From assembly GCF_019880205.1 (NCBI RefSeq), contig NZ_CP082292.1, forward strand, positions 3,410,001-3,474,000: DNA of 64,000 nt, written 5' to 3'. This document shows positions 44,366 through 54,497 of the stretch, piece after piece. This DNA comes from Pantoea alfalfae (GTDB taxonomy: Bacteria; Pseudomonadota; Gammaproteobacteria; Enterobacterales; Enterobacteriaceae). Position 1 is the stretch's first letter. Each line of letters starts with the position of its first letter. Below the pieces are notes generated by a model. The model saw only the letters and a program-made list of their open reading frames with translations, did not search any database and was not told the DNA's origin. The translations under genes were made by a program, and so were the position numbers.

Positions 44366-45322
44366 TTAAACTATATCCTCTTCAAAAGCTAATGCATAAT
44401 TTATTACCTCTTGAAAACTAGCGCTTAGTACATCATTGGTTATATCTTCAATGTCAATTAGCCTTATTATTCTATGCCTATCAAATATAAGTGATGCTGT
44501 GATCTCATCATTTTGACAAAAATTTCGATCTGCGTCTCTAAAATCAAATGGAACAAATAATATGTTTTGTGCATTATCAGGCAAATCAGCAAGAAAGTTT
44601 TTAACCCGGTCGACACTAGCTTGTTTATTACTCCAATTTTTTCCAGATGCACTTTGACCTAAAAATATTTGCTTTCTTTCTAAGTTAGGGTCATCTTTAA
44701 AAGGAATCCACGCAACAATGTCTATCCCACCATCACCATTGTCACCGGACCTAAAGATATTAGCTCGAACAGACCTTGTTAACCCCAAGTCACTAGCTAA
44801 CAGAGTAAATTTTCTCTCGAGACTACCAATATATTTAGAACTGCTGTCAGAAGAAACGCCGAATACATGAACCTCAGCATCTTGAGGTAGATAGTTTTTC
44901 AAAGCATAGTATGATAACTTCTCAAAAATTGTCGTTACTTGGTGATATCCATCCAAGTATTTAAGAAGAGAGCTTAATAACAAACATATATATATATAAT
45001 GAACATCTTGAATGTTATCTTTTTTCTTAACTCTTACACCGTCGAAGGAGAATGGGTAGTGGTCACCATAATGAATGGCTCGACTATTAACCTCGGAAAA
45101 CCAATTATTAATTCTACTATTCCAAACCTCACTTGTATGACCATTATTTTCAGTACCAATATCAGCAATTTTTTCATCTTCTAAAAAACGATCATAAACA
45201 TCACTAAAACTGACACCATCATCACAATCAACTAAAGCAAGAAGCTCTATATAGTCACAATAATAATGTGAGTTACATATAGTTTCATTCGGCGTACTGC
45301 TTAATGATTTAAATTCAATCAT
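44366..45322 (-). CDS. Putative nuclease, partner of the ParB-like protein (unknown function)
   Basis: About 318 residues, very AT-rich DNA. GDNGDGGIDIVAWIPF (around residue 200) followed by KQIFLGQSASGKNWSNK resembles the G-G-x-D-[IV]-V-A...GQ-x-A-x-GKxW core seen in putative PD-(D/E)XK-type nucleases of defence islands. The expected (E/Q)xK is changed to QxA/S, so catalysis is uncertain. ATG 45322 overlaps the end of the ParB-like gene by eight bases and has AGAAGAG upstream, so the two are translationally coupled. No standard DndFGH system I know includes it. It is the last gene of the minus-strand operon. Confidence 0.6.
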   Translation of the reverse strand: MIEFKSLSSTPNETICNSHYYCDYIELLALVDCDDGVSFSDVYDRFLEDEKIADIGTENNGHTSEVWNSRINNWFSEVNSRAIHYGDHYPFSFDGVRVKKKDNIQDVHYIYICLLLSSLLKYLDGYHQVTTIFEKLSYYALKNYLPQDAEVHVFGVSSDSSSKYIGSLERKFTLLASDLGLTRSVRANIFRSGDNGDGGIDIVAWIPFKDDPNLERKQIFLGQSASGKNWSNKQASVDRVKNFLADLPDNAQNILFVPFDFRDADRNFCQNDEITASLIFDRHRIIRLIDIEDITNDVLSASFQEVINYALAFEEDIV

Positions 45323-46418
45323 CCCATTTCTCTTCTGACATAGATTTGATAGCAGCATTCATACTTTTCGCAAGCGTAAATATATCTTTAAGTTTTTCTC
45401 TAACCGAGTCATGGTGTTGTTTTACTTTAAACAGTACATTATTGGCTCTTTTTAATCCAGAGAGAGCTGCTTCAATTTCCTGATTGAATGAATCGGCTGT
45501 AATGGATACTAAATTATAGGCATCTATTATATTACCTTCACCTGCTCGGAAGTACTCCTCTGATTCTTTATTTCCTAAAACGGTATCAAGCATTTTTAAA
45601 TTATTGCTATCACCTAAAACTCGGCTTCGTCCATTTTCATTTTTCTCGAAGAACCATCTTGTTAATAGCTCCAATTTATCTATATTTACATTAGCTGTAG
45701 GCTCATTTGATTTAATATCAACATTAATATATCCTCTGATATTTTCACGACTCAATGAGTCAGAGAGATAATTAAAATGCAAGCTTGTTTCATCTAAGGA
45801 TACAATCTTGAAAAAAGCCTGATCTTCAATTTTCAGGTATAACTCATATGCTATTAGCAAACCTCGGACATAATCACTACGACTACCAATTGATTTTGCT
45901 AATTTTCTACATTTACTAGTAAAATCATCATCATTAAGTTCTTTTGATAATTCATTAAGATATCTAGCCTTGGGCAAAATCCCCCATGACTTCACACCTG
46001 TTATATGTCTATATCCCAGATACTTGTTAATTTGCTCACGATTTTCGAAAATAATGCATGGCAATTCATTTGGTCGCTCCTTGGTTTCAGAAAGGACTTT
46101 CTCTATTTTTATTTTTTGTGACGCGGCCAATTCAGGTTCGTTAAGCAATATGACAGATGTAAGCCTTCTATTTCCTTCTATTACAATATAATCACCAGAT
46201 TTGTTATCATCAGGAACAACCAATAATGCCTCGCCGATAAAAAAACCAGACTGCCCGATTGCCAACATTAATTCTATAATAGATGCATCATTAAGCATCC
46301 AATTAACAATATCTTTCTTCCCTATTTTATCCTTACGAAAAGTAGAGGGAAGACGAGGATTTTTCTCATCTAGCTTTATCTTATCTAACTTTACGTATTG
46401 AATATTTTGCTTGGCCAT
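45315..46418 (-). CDS. ParB/Srx-like domain protein
   Basis: 367 residues. ILVKLDKIKL-type opening (YVKLDKIKLDEKNPRLPS), then DYIVIEGNRRLTSVILL, the E-G-N-R-R phosphate-binding signature of ParB/sulfiredoxin-fold proteins, and YRHITGVKSWGILPKARYL, which matches the ParB helical region. Similar proteins act as NTPase or nuclease components in defence and as DndB relatives. Forty bases downstream of dptH on the same strand and coupled to the nuclease-like gene, so it probably belongs to the dpt transcript. Its DNA is much more AT-rich than dptFGH, suggesting separate acquisition. Confidence 0.7.
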   Translation of the reverse strand: MAKQNIQYVKLDKIKLDEKNPRLPSTFRKDKIGKKDIVNWMLNDASIIELMLAIGQSGFFIGEALLVVPDDNKSGDYIVIEGNRRLTSVILLNEPELAASQKIKIEKVLSETKERPNELPCIIFENREQINKYLGYRHITGVKSWGILPKARYLNELSKELNDDDFTSKCRKLAKSIGSRSDYVRGLLIAYELYLKIEDQAFFKIVSLDETSLHFNYLSDSLSRENIRGYINVDIKSNEPTANVNIDKLELLTRWFFEKNENGRSRVLGDSNNLKMLDTVLGNKESEEYFRAGEGNIIDAYNLVSITADSFNQEIEAALSGLKRANNVLFKVKQHHDSVREKLKDIFTLAKSMNAAIKSMSEEKWDD

Positions 46419-46458
46419 TTCATCTCCATCAATTTTACGAAAATATTACCCTAAAAAA

Positions 46459-49400
46459 TCAAACAAGTTCCCAAAAGGCCTTATCTCTCATTTTACTTAC
46501 TCTTTTATCACCATCGATATAAAGACTAAAATGTTTATCAAGCTGACGAATCTGCCCCATCAAAGACTCCTGTTCCCCTTTCTCATCAACATTAAAAACA
46601 GCTTTAATATCTGCATTTTTGATCTCAGATACTCGATGAATTACCCAAGTTAAAACATAGGAAGCATAATTATTTTCCCCAGTCTTAAAGTGGGTGATCT
46701 CCTGCGTTGAAAGAATAGCCCCTACACCATATTCGCGCCCTTCTTTAAGGATCTTACGCAAACTAGAAAAATCCTGACGCATAAAATTATCGGCTTCATC
46801 GACCAGAATCATTTTTGTTAGCTGGCGGTAATCGCCTTGAACCATTGGCTTGCCCCGTTTTTGCATCTGCGCATAAAACAGATCTAACGTTAACGCGACA
46901 ACTAGGTTTTGAATTTCAGAAGGATATCCAGCCAATTCAATGACGGTCACACCATCAACCAGATCATACAAGCTGGTCATTTTCTCAGGATTGGTTTCAA
47001 ATATCTGGAAACCTGCCAGATTATAAAGTGCTGCATACAATGAATCTTCGTCAACTTTTTCCTGAGCCAAATAACGTTGCCAAACATCTTCAATAGTAGG
47101 TGCAGTATGGCCCCATGTTGTACGATCATGAGGGATGATGCCAGATAACGCATAACACTCCATGATCAGGCCAACCAATTTCATTCGCTGTTTTACGCCT
47201 AGGTTGTAGGCTTTACCCATTGTTTCTGCAAATGCCATTGCTGTGTGTCTAGGCAACATAGGCATATCGCCGAATAAAGATAATGGATTGTAAGGTAACA
47301 AAGATAACTGATACTTCTTAGCTCCAGTTGCCTCAAGAAATGCATTATCCACATAGTCAGATTTATAATCGAAAATCAGCAAGCCAATAGGCTTGCCATC
47401 AACATTACAGGACTGATTGCGCATCAGCTGGGTAACTAAAGACTTTGTAAACTGAGTTTTTCCAGTACCCATTGTGCCAATAATCCCAGTGTTGGTGTTC
47501 ATGAACTTAGCCGTGTTCGTTGGCTCCCAATACAACGGGCTCTGGCGCACAGCATCGTGACCGAACAATATCTGTAATGGCGTATCAATGATATCAGGTG
47601 CAGTTTTTGTAATTTCAGAATTTAAGGGCTGATGTTCCGAAACGGGTTGTATAGTTGTCGACTCAGTGTTTTCTACAATCACATCTTGTTGTAACGGACT
47701 TACATCGCGTTCTGGCTTAAGCCAATATTTTTCCGGCACCTGGAACCGTTCCACAAGCGGTGATTGATCTCCCTGTGCAGTGATTAGAGAAGGCAGCAGT
47801 GAATAAGGGATTTCAATCTGTAAAATATTATCTACCGTCTCTTTATAGGAGATATCAAAGCAAGTTGCGCTGTCTACATGTGCTACCACGAAGCCGTTTG
47901 CATAATCCGCAAGCTGACCTAACTGATAGTCGCCTGTTAACCACCATTCACGTCGATCAATCAAGGGGACAAGTTTGTCGCTGTCGAGCACGCCGTACAA
48001 ACGCAACTTCTCTACCTGCATCAGCACCTGACGTATAAAAAGCGCTCGGTAGAGTTGTGATGCCAGCGTTTTAGGCTCCAGAATATCTTGCTGTAAGTAA
48101 CGTTTTAACTCGCGAGCCTGTTGGCCTGCGTAACTATAGTCTGGTCGAGCCCCGGTTTTCACTTCTAGCGGCAACAGATAGAGGCAGTTTTCTTTAAATC
48201 CGACAAAGAGCACATCATCAGAAATAGCACCATTGCGATACCCCTGTAAATTCCTCGACAAATCGCTCTCTTTCATTTTCAGGCCGACATTTCCGGACAC
48301 ACGAATCATCTCAGCTACCGATAGCGGAACCCAGCAAATATCAGACTCACGCAGCATAGATTGCACAAATTTGTACGCGCCAATAATGCCGTGTTTCTCT
48401 TTACGCTCTCTTTCACTGGAGCGCAGCATTTTCAGCAGCCATTCGCCATTGAACGCGTTAAATTCAGCAAGCAGATGATTACTGTCAACGGTGGATTGCC
48501 CGGGCTGGCTTCCGGTCTGGAGCAAGCGTAAAAACAAATCAACCTGCTTCGTGACGGTGACGGCATCATAACCTGCGCAACTGGTGTATTGGTCAGAATA
48601 GTGAATAAGAACTACATCTTTCTGGCTAGTGAAAAAGTCGAGAGTGACTTTAGGATCAATGATTGTGGTCCAGAGCGCACTGTTAAATGAGTAATTAAGT
48701 AGCTTTTTAAAATTACCGCTTACGGCTAAGCCGATCCCCTGTCCATGATACTGGCTGTTGCTTTGACGTGCAGGTTGCCACAGGCAGCCGATTAATTGTG
48801 CAAGACGCAACGCGCTGTAGGGCTCGGTGTCCACGTCACGCAGGCCAAACGCGGTAAAGTATGCGTCCCCCTGTGTTTCAGCTCCTTCACCAGCGATGAG
48901 TCCATGGCAAAGCACCCCGCTGGACGCATCTTCGATACGTATCTGTCGGCAATCAACAGGTACTGTGTTGGTGAAAAACGCCAGATGCGCATAGGCCAGC
49001 TTGTCACTTTCTGAAGGTAGGACAAATTTGCTGAATGTTAAACGGCTGCGTAGCAGATCAATCAACATATCTGCCTCTGCCCGCCATACGCCGCTGTTCA
49101 GATCGAGATCATTTTTTAGCTGTTCATAGCTGCCACTTTCAGCAAAGTGATCGAACATATTGGGAAGAAGGCGTTCATCGTAGCAGTTCACATGCACCGA
49201 AATAGCGTGCTCTCTTTCCTGCTTAAAATAATCCACTAAGCCCAAAAATAACTCTTTGGCGTTCCCTTGATTAATGGCATTAATAATCAACGCATTGTTT
49301 CCCGCACTCTGAAACAACCGAGCATAGGCATCTGTGAACTCATTAAGTTTGTCTTTTACCAGACGTTTCACATAGTCATGACTTACCTGCCGTTGCGGAA

Positions 49401-51537
49401 TCACATCAATCCAGAAGCGGTTCTCCTCCACTGGCTGCAATTGTGCGTATTCATGCTCACTCTGATAAACAAATGGCATTAAGCCTGAAACCACCAGGCG
49501 ATCCAGGGTAATAGACGGTAGAGTGGCAAATGAAGATGAAGCGTGCGTTTCCGACTCTTCAATTATCGTTTCAGCAAGTTGTAGATGGTAGGCGAGTACT
49601 AGCGGATGCAGCGGCGATAGGCGTTCATGGCTATCACTACGGCATATCCCAACATATAGAAGCCGTTTTTCCCGAGCCGTCAGTGCTCTGCTCAGGCTGA
49701 TTTGCTGAAGGGCCTGTTCAAAGGTGGCAATGATGTTGCTGACCACAGCGCGGTATTCTGCTGACCATGATACCAGGCTAGGCAGCGTACTACGCTGCTG
49801 ATAGTAGGCAAATAACTGCTCATATGCGTTATGTAGCTCGGGGTAGCTGGCATGAAGATCTTCTATTTTAAAATCAGTACCGTCACTTCCGGTACCCAGA
49901 AGACGCCCCTCAATTAATGAAGCTTCCAGTTGTAATAATTGCTGACGAACACCAACGACTTTGTGCTCAATGTTATCAAGAATGATACGACTCTTCAGTC
50001 GATTCCAGGTTGCATTACCCGCTTCTTTAAACAACTTATTGAAACGACTCTGATCAAACAGCAGGGGCAGCGTTAGTCCTTCCTCGGCTCCTGGTCCCTC
50101 GATGTTAAACGACAAACGAGAATCGCCAGAAATGAGTGCAAACTGAACCAGGTCACTTTGATTCGCCAGTTTCTCAAAATTCACTTGAGCATAATGCTGG
50201 CAATCGATGTATTCGCTCTCGTCATCTAGCATACAGGTCAGATCGCCAGATTCGGCAATACGCAGCGTATTATCTTCCAGTTGCAGCGTTATTTGCCCTT
50301 TACCAGGCTCTATACGATAGCTGTGCTGAATATCGTTTAGCCAGAATTTTCCCTGCTCAACTAATAACAGTCGAAACTTATATTCTTCAGCTGAGTTATT
50401 ACGATTGGTCAGTTCAAGACTAAAAAAGCATGGACGCCCGTCAAAGGGCACCGATGCCATAATGCATGATGTCTTTCCTCCCGCCCGGCTAGTGCGCCAG
50501 AAAGACGTATTTTTTAGCTGCCGATGATGGGATATTTTAATCTGGCTGTCCTGAAGATCGTTCCCCTGAAAGCTGAACTCTAACTCTGCTTTTGATTGTC
50601 CGGGCTGTACCTGCACCAGCAGGCTGATGTCACGTTTGCCCGCCTTGCTCGCGCTTTTAGCACGTTGCCAAACTTCACCGTTTTCAACGGAGATGTTTTC
50701 CAGCACCAGTTTTTGCTCACTATTCTGTTCTTTTTCTCTTCTATAGTCGGCAAAATCAAGCTCACGCCAGTCGTCTTTATCGACAAAGTGCTCCTGAATG
50801 AATTTAGTACTAAATTCAGTCAGCACATTCTCCAGCTGTCCACTGTAGCGTTCAACACTATCTTCAATCTGGCGATATAATTTCCGGTTTTCATTGAGTC
50901 TACTGCGAAGCTGCTTGTGGCTATAATTTAGTAGCTCATCATCTTTGAACAATTGAAGCTCTGAAAAATCCAGGTTGCCATCATCAAGCAGACGATACAG
51001 CGACGAGAAACCAAATACAGTAGCCCCTTCTTCCAGCACCGTTTCACGTTGATCCTCCAGAAGGCAGCGTGATAAGTCCGAACGGTTACTATCGGTGGTA
51101 ATAAGCCTTTCCAGCTGATGACTGAAGGTTTGCGGATACCAGATAGCATCCGGTGCAGCCACGTCTTTCGTGCTGTTAATCAGGGTATCCAGCATACTGT
51201 TGTGAATAATTAACAGCGCCGTTTGGGCAAAAATTCCGCTACGCCCTGCCACTTCGTCTCGCAGATGGGAAATATAGTTTTCTGTGAATGCCGGAGCCTC
51301 GTTACCATGCAGCACCGGAATCAGCTGAATACCATTGCATGAGAGGAAATCAACGTGCTGCTCTGGCGCAATCTCAAGTTGATTTCCGTCCGCCAAAGAA
51401 ACGAATGCTTCCCAAAGCTTTAAGGCATTTTCGGGATCGGGAGATTTGAACTGGTAGCGCTCGCCCGGCTGGATGATGCCGCCAACCCACTCAATAAAGG
51501 TTTCAGCAAGAAAAGTTTCAAACTGTTTTACGGACAT
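46459..51537 (-). CDS. dptH: Phosphorothioation-dependent restriction protein DptH (HerA-like ATPase)
   Basis: About 1692 residues. The C-terminal third has a HerA/FtsK-type ATPase: Walker A GTMGTGKTQFTKSLV, Walker B KMILVDEADNFMRQDF and the sensor GAILSTQEITHF. The large N-terminal part is family-specific. DptH works with DptF and DptG to damage DNA lacking phosphorothioates. ATG 51537 (GGAG nine bases upstream) is chosen over the GTG at 51558; either way the start lies inside the dptG 3' end, so translation is coupled. Confidence 0.92.
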   Translation of the reverse strand: MSVKQFETFLAETFIEWVGGIIQPGERYQFKSPDPENALKLWEAFVSLADGNQLEIAPEQHVDFLSCNGIQLIPVLHGNEAPAFTENYISHLRDEVAGRSGIFAQTALLIIHNSMLDTLINSTKDVAAPDAIWYPQTFSHQLERLITTDSNRSDLSRCLLEDQRETVLEEGATVFGFSSLYRLLDDGNLDFSELQLFKDDELLNYSHKQLRSRLNENRKLYRQIEDSVERYSGQLENVLTEFSTKFIQEHFVDKDDWRELDFADYRREKEQNSEQKLVLENISVENGEVWQRAKSASKAGKRDISLLVQVQPGQSKAELEFSFQGNDLQDSQIKISHHRQLKNTSFWRTSRAGGKTSCIMASVPFDGRPCFFSLELTNRNNSAEEYKFRLLLVEQGKFWLNDIQHSYRIEPGKGQITLQLEDNTLRIAESGDLTCMLDDESEYIDCQHYAQVNFEKLANQSDLVQFALISGDSRLSFNIEGPGAEEGLTLPLLFDQSRFNKLFKEAGNATWNRLKSRIILDNIEHKVVGVRQQLLQLEASLIEGRLLGTGSDGTDFKIEDLHASYPELHNAYEQLFAYYQQRSTLPSLVSWSAEYRAVVSNIIATFEQALQQISLSRALTAREKRLLYVGICRSDSHERLSPLHPLVLAYHLQLAETIIEESETHASSSFATLPSITLDRLVVSGLMPFVYQSEHEYAQLQPVEENRFWIDVIPQRQVSHDYVKRLVKDKLNEFTDAYARLFQSAGNNALIINAINQGNAKELFLGLVDYFKQEREHAISVHVNCYDERLLPNMFDHFAESGSYEQLKNDLDLNSGVWRAEADMLIDLLRSRLTFSKFVLPSESDKLAYAHLAFFTNTVPVDCRQIRIEDASSGVLCHGLIAGEGAETQGDAYFTAFGLRDVDTEPYSALRLAQLIGCLWQPARQSNSQYHGQGIGLAVSGNFKKLLNYSFNSALWTTIIDPKVTLDFFTSQKDVVLIHYSDQYTSCAGYDAVTVTKQVDLFLRLLQTGSQPGQSTVDSNHLLAEFNAFNGEWLLKMLRSSERERKEKHGIIGAYKFVQSMLRESDICWVPLSVAEMIRVSGNVGLKMKESDLSRNLQGYRNGAISDDVLFVGFKENCLYLLPLEVKTGARPDYSYAGQQARELKRYLQQDILEPKTLASQLYRALFIRQVLMQVEKLRLYGVLDSDKLVPLIDRREWWLTGDYQLGQLADYANGFVVAHVDSATCFDISYKETVDNILQIEIPYSLLPSLITAQGDQSPLVERFQVPEKYWLKPERDVSPLQQDVIVENTESTTIQPVSEHQPLNSEITKTAPDIIDTPLQILFGHDAVRQSPLYWEPTNTAKFMNTNTGIIGTMGTGKTQFTKSLVTQLMRNQSCNVDGKPIGLLIFDYKSDYVDNAFLEATGAKKYQLSLLPYNPLSLFGDMPMLPRHTAMAFAETMGKAYNLGVKQRMKLVGLIMECYALSGIIPHDRTTWGHTAPTIEDVWQRYLAQEKVDEDSLYAALYNLAGFQIFETNPEKMTSLYDLVDGVTVIELAGYPSEIQNLVVALTLDLFYAQMQKRGKPMVQGDYRQLTKMILVDEADNFMRQDFSSLRKILKEGREYGVGAILSTQEITHFKTGENNYASYVLTWVIHRVSEIKNADIKAVFNVDEKGEQESLMGQIRQLDKHFSLYIDGDKRVSKMRDKAFWELV

Positions 51538-52843
51538 ATACGGCGTCTCCACTGTCACTCATTCGCTCTACATTTCCCATACGTTCATAAAACGCCACCA
51601 GCGTTTGTACTGACTGATTATCCAGATAAAAACCACGCTGCTCAAAACCACGCAGCAGTTCATGCAGGCGGAGCTTGTCATTTTTCCCAACGGTAAGATT
51701 GGTCAATAACAGCAAGCGATCCTGATTCAGTACCAATACTTTTCCCGCCCGACCGCGCACCTGAATGAAGTCAGCACAAATCTGGCTTTCCAGTTCGTTG
51801 ATATATTTACGGTTGACTGTCGCACGATCCGTTTTCTTACCCTGAAACTGCTCTACAGCAACGGATAAGAGCTGTTTAAAAGCACTGTCCAGATCTGTAG
51901 CGCGATCTCTGGCTGGAAGATCTCGTTCTTCCTTACTGATAAACTTTTGTATGTAATCATTAATATCATCTAACACTTGATTTGAACTGTTCGAACAGCT
52001 CAAACAATCCTGATACACTTGCCAGAGGGGCCTTTTTTTCTCCCCTTTTATCTGCAATACCTCCAGTGAGGAAAGTATTGGGAAAAGTTTTTCACTCTGA
52101 CCAGCAAACCATTTATAACCAAAGCGTTTAATTTTATCCCGCTCAGAACTGGCTTTTTCGCTGTCGAGAATAAAGAATAGAGACTTACTTTGTGGCTCAC
52201 CATCTCGCCAGTTATCCAGATTGAGAGCCAGTTGAGCACACCAGCTAAAAGCGTACAGTCGCAGAGTATTAGTCAGTTCTTGCAAGAGATATTGTGGGTG
52301 TTCGGCCAAAAACTCCAAGTCAGACTGAAAACATACTGCTATATAGGGGAGATAGGATTGCTCTTCGGGAAACGGGCCTTTCCCCAGCAATCTTATTTTT
52401 TCATTGAGCTTATTCATCATTTGCTGCTCAATGAAGTTCAGTCTGTCCTGTATGGGATAACCAAGGCTGAAATCCCCCATCAAATTAGAAAACAATGTGC
52501 CCAGACGCTTATCTGCCGTAGACCCATTGATTATTTTTTCGCCCACAAATTGAGCATGAAAAAGCAAAAAAAGTGGGGAAACACTGAAAATATCCTGGCT
52601 GGCAAAATACATCCGTTCCAAAACTGACCAGAAAGCTGGCTCATCAAGCAACTCATGCATATGTGCCTTACAATCCTCACGGAATTGGTCAGGATCGTAG
52701 GATTCAATTTTACGTTTCAAGGCGTAGCTAAGTACCAGGCCGGTAACAAATTGCCAGTCAATATCGTTATTTTTATTGCGTATCGGCAGGTAACTATCCA
52801 GTTGATTATTACCAACTTTTAAATCAGTTGCGATAGGATACAT
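51518..52843 (-). CDS. dptG: Phosphorothioation-dependent restriction protein DptG
   Basis: 441 residues. It sits between dptF (four-base gap) and dptH (20-base overlap), its invariant place in dptFGH operons. It begins MYPIATDLKVGNNQLDSYLP. No catalytic motif is evident, as is usual for DptG. The assignment rests on sequence impression and position. DptG is needed for restriction and is thought to bridge or anchor the complex. Confidence 0.85.
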   Translation of the reverse strand: MYPIATDLKVGNNQLDSYLPIRNKNNDIDWQFVTGLVLSYALKRKIESYDPDQFREDCKAHMHELLDEPAFWSVLERMYFASQDIFSVSPLFLLFHAQFVGEKIINGSTADKRLGTLFSNLMGDFSLGYPIQDRLNFIEQQMMNKLNEKIRLLGKGPFPEEQSYLPYIAVCFQSDLEFLAEHPQYLLQELTNTLRLYAFSWCAQLALNLDNWRDGEPQSKSLFFILDSEKASSERDKIKRFGYKWFAGQSEKLFPILSSLEVLQIKGEKKRPLWQVYQDCLSCSNSSNQVLDDINDYIQKFISKEERDLPARDRATDLDSAFKQLLSVAVEQFQGKKTDRATVNRKYINELESQICADFIQVRGRAGKVLVLNQDRLLLLTNLTVGKNDKLRLHELLRGFEQRGFYLDNQSVQTLVAFYERMGNVERMSDSGDAVYVRKTV

Positions 52844-52847
52844 GTTG

Positions 52848-54497
52848 TCAACCCTCCATACCGCTAATAGTGATCATATCTTCATCCGCTTTTGCACGAT
52901 AAACCCTGGAGCTACCATCATAGAATTTGATGTCTCTACTAGACTTAGCCTGTTCAGCAATTAATTCAACAAGTTCATCCAATAGAACAATAGCATTTTT
53001 ATCGTATTTATTTGGGCGATATCCATTATTGAGTTTGTTCAAGAGCTCAAAGAGATTAAGGCCAATATGAAAAGAAGGAAGTGCATTTTGTCCGACCTTT
53101 AGATAGATATCAAAACCCGTTGGATGGGCAGTATTTTTATTACGAATCGCGTCCCAGTCAGGCTTAATTTCTACGGGCGCAGTTAATTTTACTCCACCGA
53201 ACTCACCCAAGAAAAACTCTTCTTTCTGCATGCTTAATTCCGGTGCTCTACGGTTAGCATAGCGCTGTATACCCGCAATAAGCTCAAAATTATAGAAACG
53301 ATTCAATAATTTTTTTTGTTCCGGGTCTCCAGTATAATTTCTATGAAGACGCCAAATTTTTGAGTAACGCTCAAACAACGATTCATTAAAGAATGCAGAA
53401 AAATTCTTATGGTAATTATTCCCCAGAGATTCGTCTTGAAGAAGCCAAAAAAGGCGAACTAATGAGGTCGCATCACCAGACCTAACACATTGGCGATCAA
53501 ACTTAATATGCAATGTCTCAAGAGCAATTAAAAAATCATCGAGATCGTTGTCAATCAGTCCAAGCTCATAGCGCAAAATAAACTGATCAAGTTCATAGGT
53601 ATGCAATCTGGCGGGATCGAAATCTGAGACTTTTTTGATCAAATCATTTTCTGAACCAGTAAATAAGTTATCAAATAAGTATCCCGGCCCCATAAGAAGA
53701 TGATGCAGGAAATCTAGCAATGTTCTGGTGGTTACAAATTGATCTTTTATTAATCGAGCTTTAAAAAGTTGCGTAATCAAAACATTCTGCACACCCGGCA
53801 AACAAAGCAATTTAAAGTTCGCGACTTCTTTCAGATCGGGATTGATAGCCTCATCTCTCCGAAAAATAAACTGGAATAAGTTATCATCATTATCGCCAGT
53901 TAAATTATCTAATAATTTTTTGATAAATGATGAGTATTGTTTATTTTCTTCAAAATGGAATTTAGGATAATGTTCAAAATCAAAAAAAATGCAATTCCCA
54001 TTCTGATAAGGACGGCTTGCACTCTGCTGAGCGGATAAAAAAGAGTCAATTGCAGATCGAATCGCTTGGTGGCATTCAGCACCTTCTCTGGCAAAATTTG
54101 CAATCATGCCGGTGTTGATACCAATGAGAAGAGGGGATGATTGCTGATGATGATTAGTAAATAGATTATTCAGGGCATCAATAGCTGATTGCCTAGGAGC
54201 AAAACTGTGTGTGGCATCCATGTGGAAATTAAATTGCCGCTGATAACGAGGATTTGACTGACAACGGGCTAAAATTTCTGACTTTCCATCTCCGCTGCTC
54301 CCACACAGAAAAATGATTTCACCGGGTTTAGCAACATCGAGATAACGTTGCAAATCAGTCTCAATATCTTGTTTTACAAAGAGTTGTTCTTTTAACTGAT
54401 CGAGTTCATCTTTCTGACGATGTGTTACAGTGGTGACTGAAAACGAAGATGACTTCGCAAGTACACCCAAAGCCTTTTGTAATGTGATTGCGCTCAT
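52848..54497 (-). CDS. dptF: Phosphorothioation-dependent restriction protein DptF (P-loop ATPase)
   Basis: About 549 residues. Walker A IIFLCGSSGDGKSEILAR near residue 65 and the following HMDATHSFAPRQSAIDALN typify DptF. First gene of the minus-strand restriction operon. ATG 54497 gives the common start MSAITLQKALGVL; an upstream ATG at 54566 adds 23 residues without a ribosome site. With DptG and DptH it restricts unmodified DNA, while dndBCDE protects the host. Confidence 0.88.
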   Translation of the reverse strand: MSAITLQKALGVLAKSSSFSVTTVTHRQKDELDQLKEQLFVKQDIETDLQRYLDVAKPGEIIFLCGSSGDGKSEILARCQSNPRYQRQFNFHMDATHSFAPRQSAIDALNNLFTNHHQQSSPLLIGINTGMIANFAREGAECHQAIRSAIDSFLSAQQSASRPYQNGNCIFFDFEHYPKFHFEENKQYSSFIKKLLDNLTGDNDDNLFQFIFRRDEAINPDLKEVANFKLLCLPGVQNVLITQLFKARLIKDQFVTTRTLLDFLHHLLMGPGYLFDNLFTGSENDLIKKVSDFDPARLHTYELDQFILRYELGLIDNDLDDFLIALETLHIKFDRQCVRSGDATSLVRLFWLLQDESLGNNYHKNFSAFFNESLFERYSKIWRLHRNYTGDPEQKKLLNRFYNFELIAGIQRYANRRAPELSMQKEEFFLGEFGGVKLTAPVEIKPDWDAIRNKNTAHPTGFDIYLKVGQNALPSFHIGLNLFELLNKLNNGYRPNKYDKNAIVLLDELVELIAEQAKSSRDIKFYDGSSRVYRAKADEDMITISGMEG

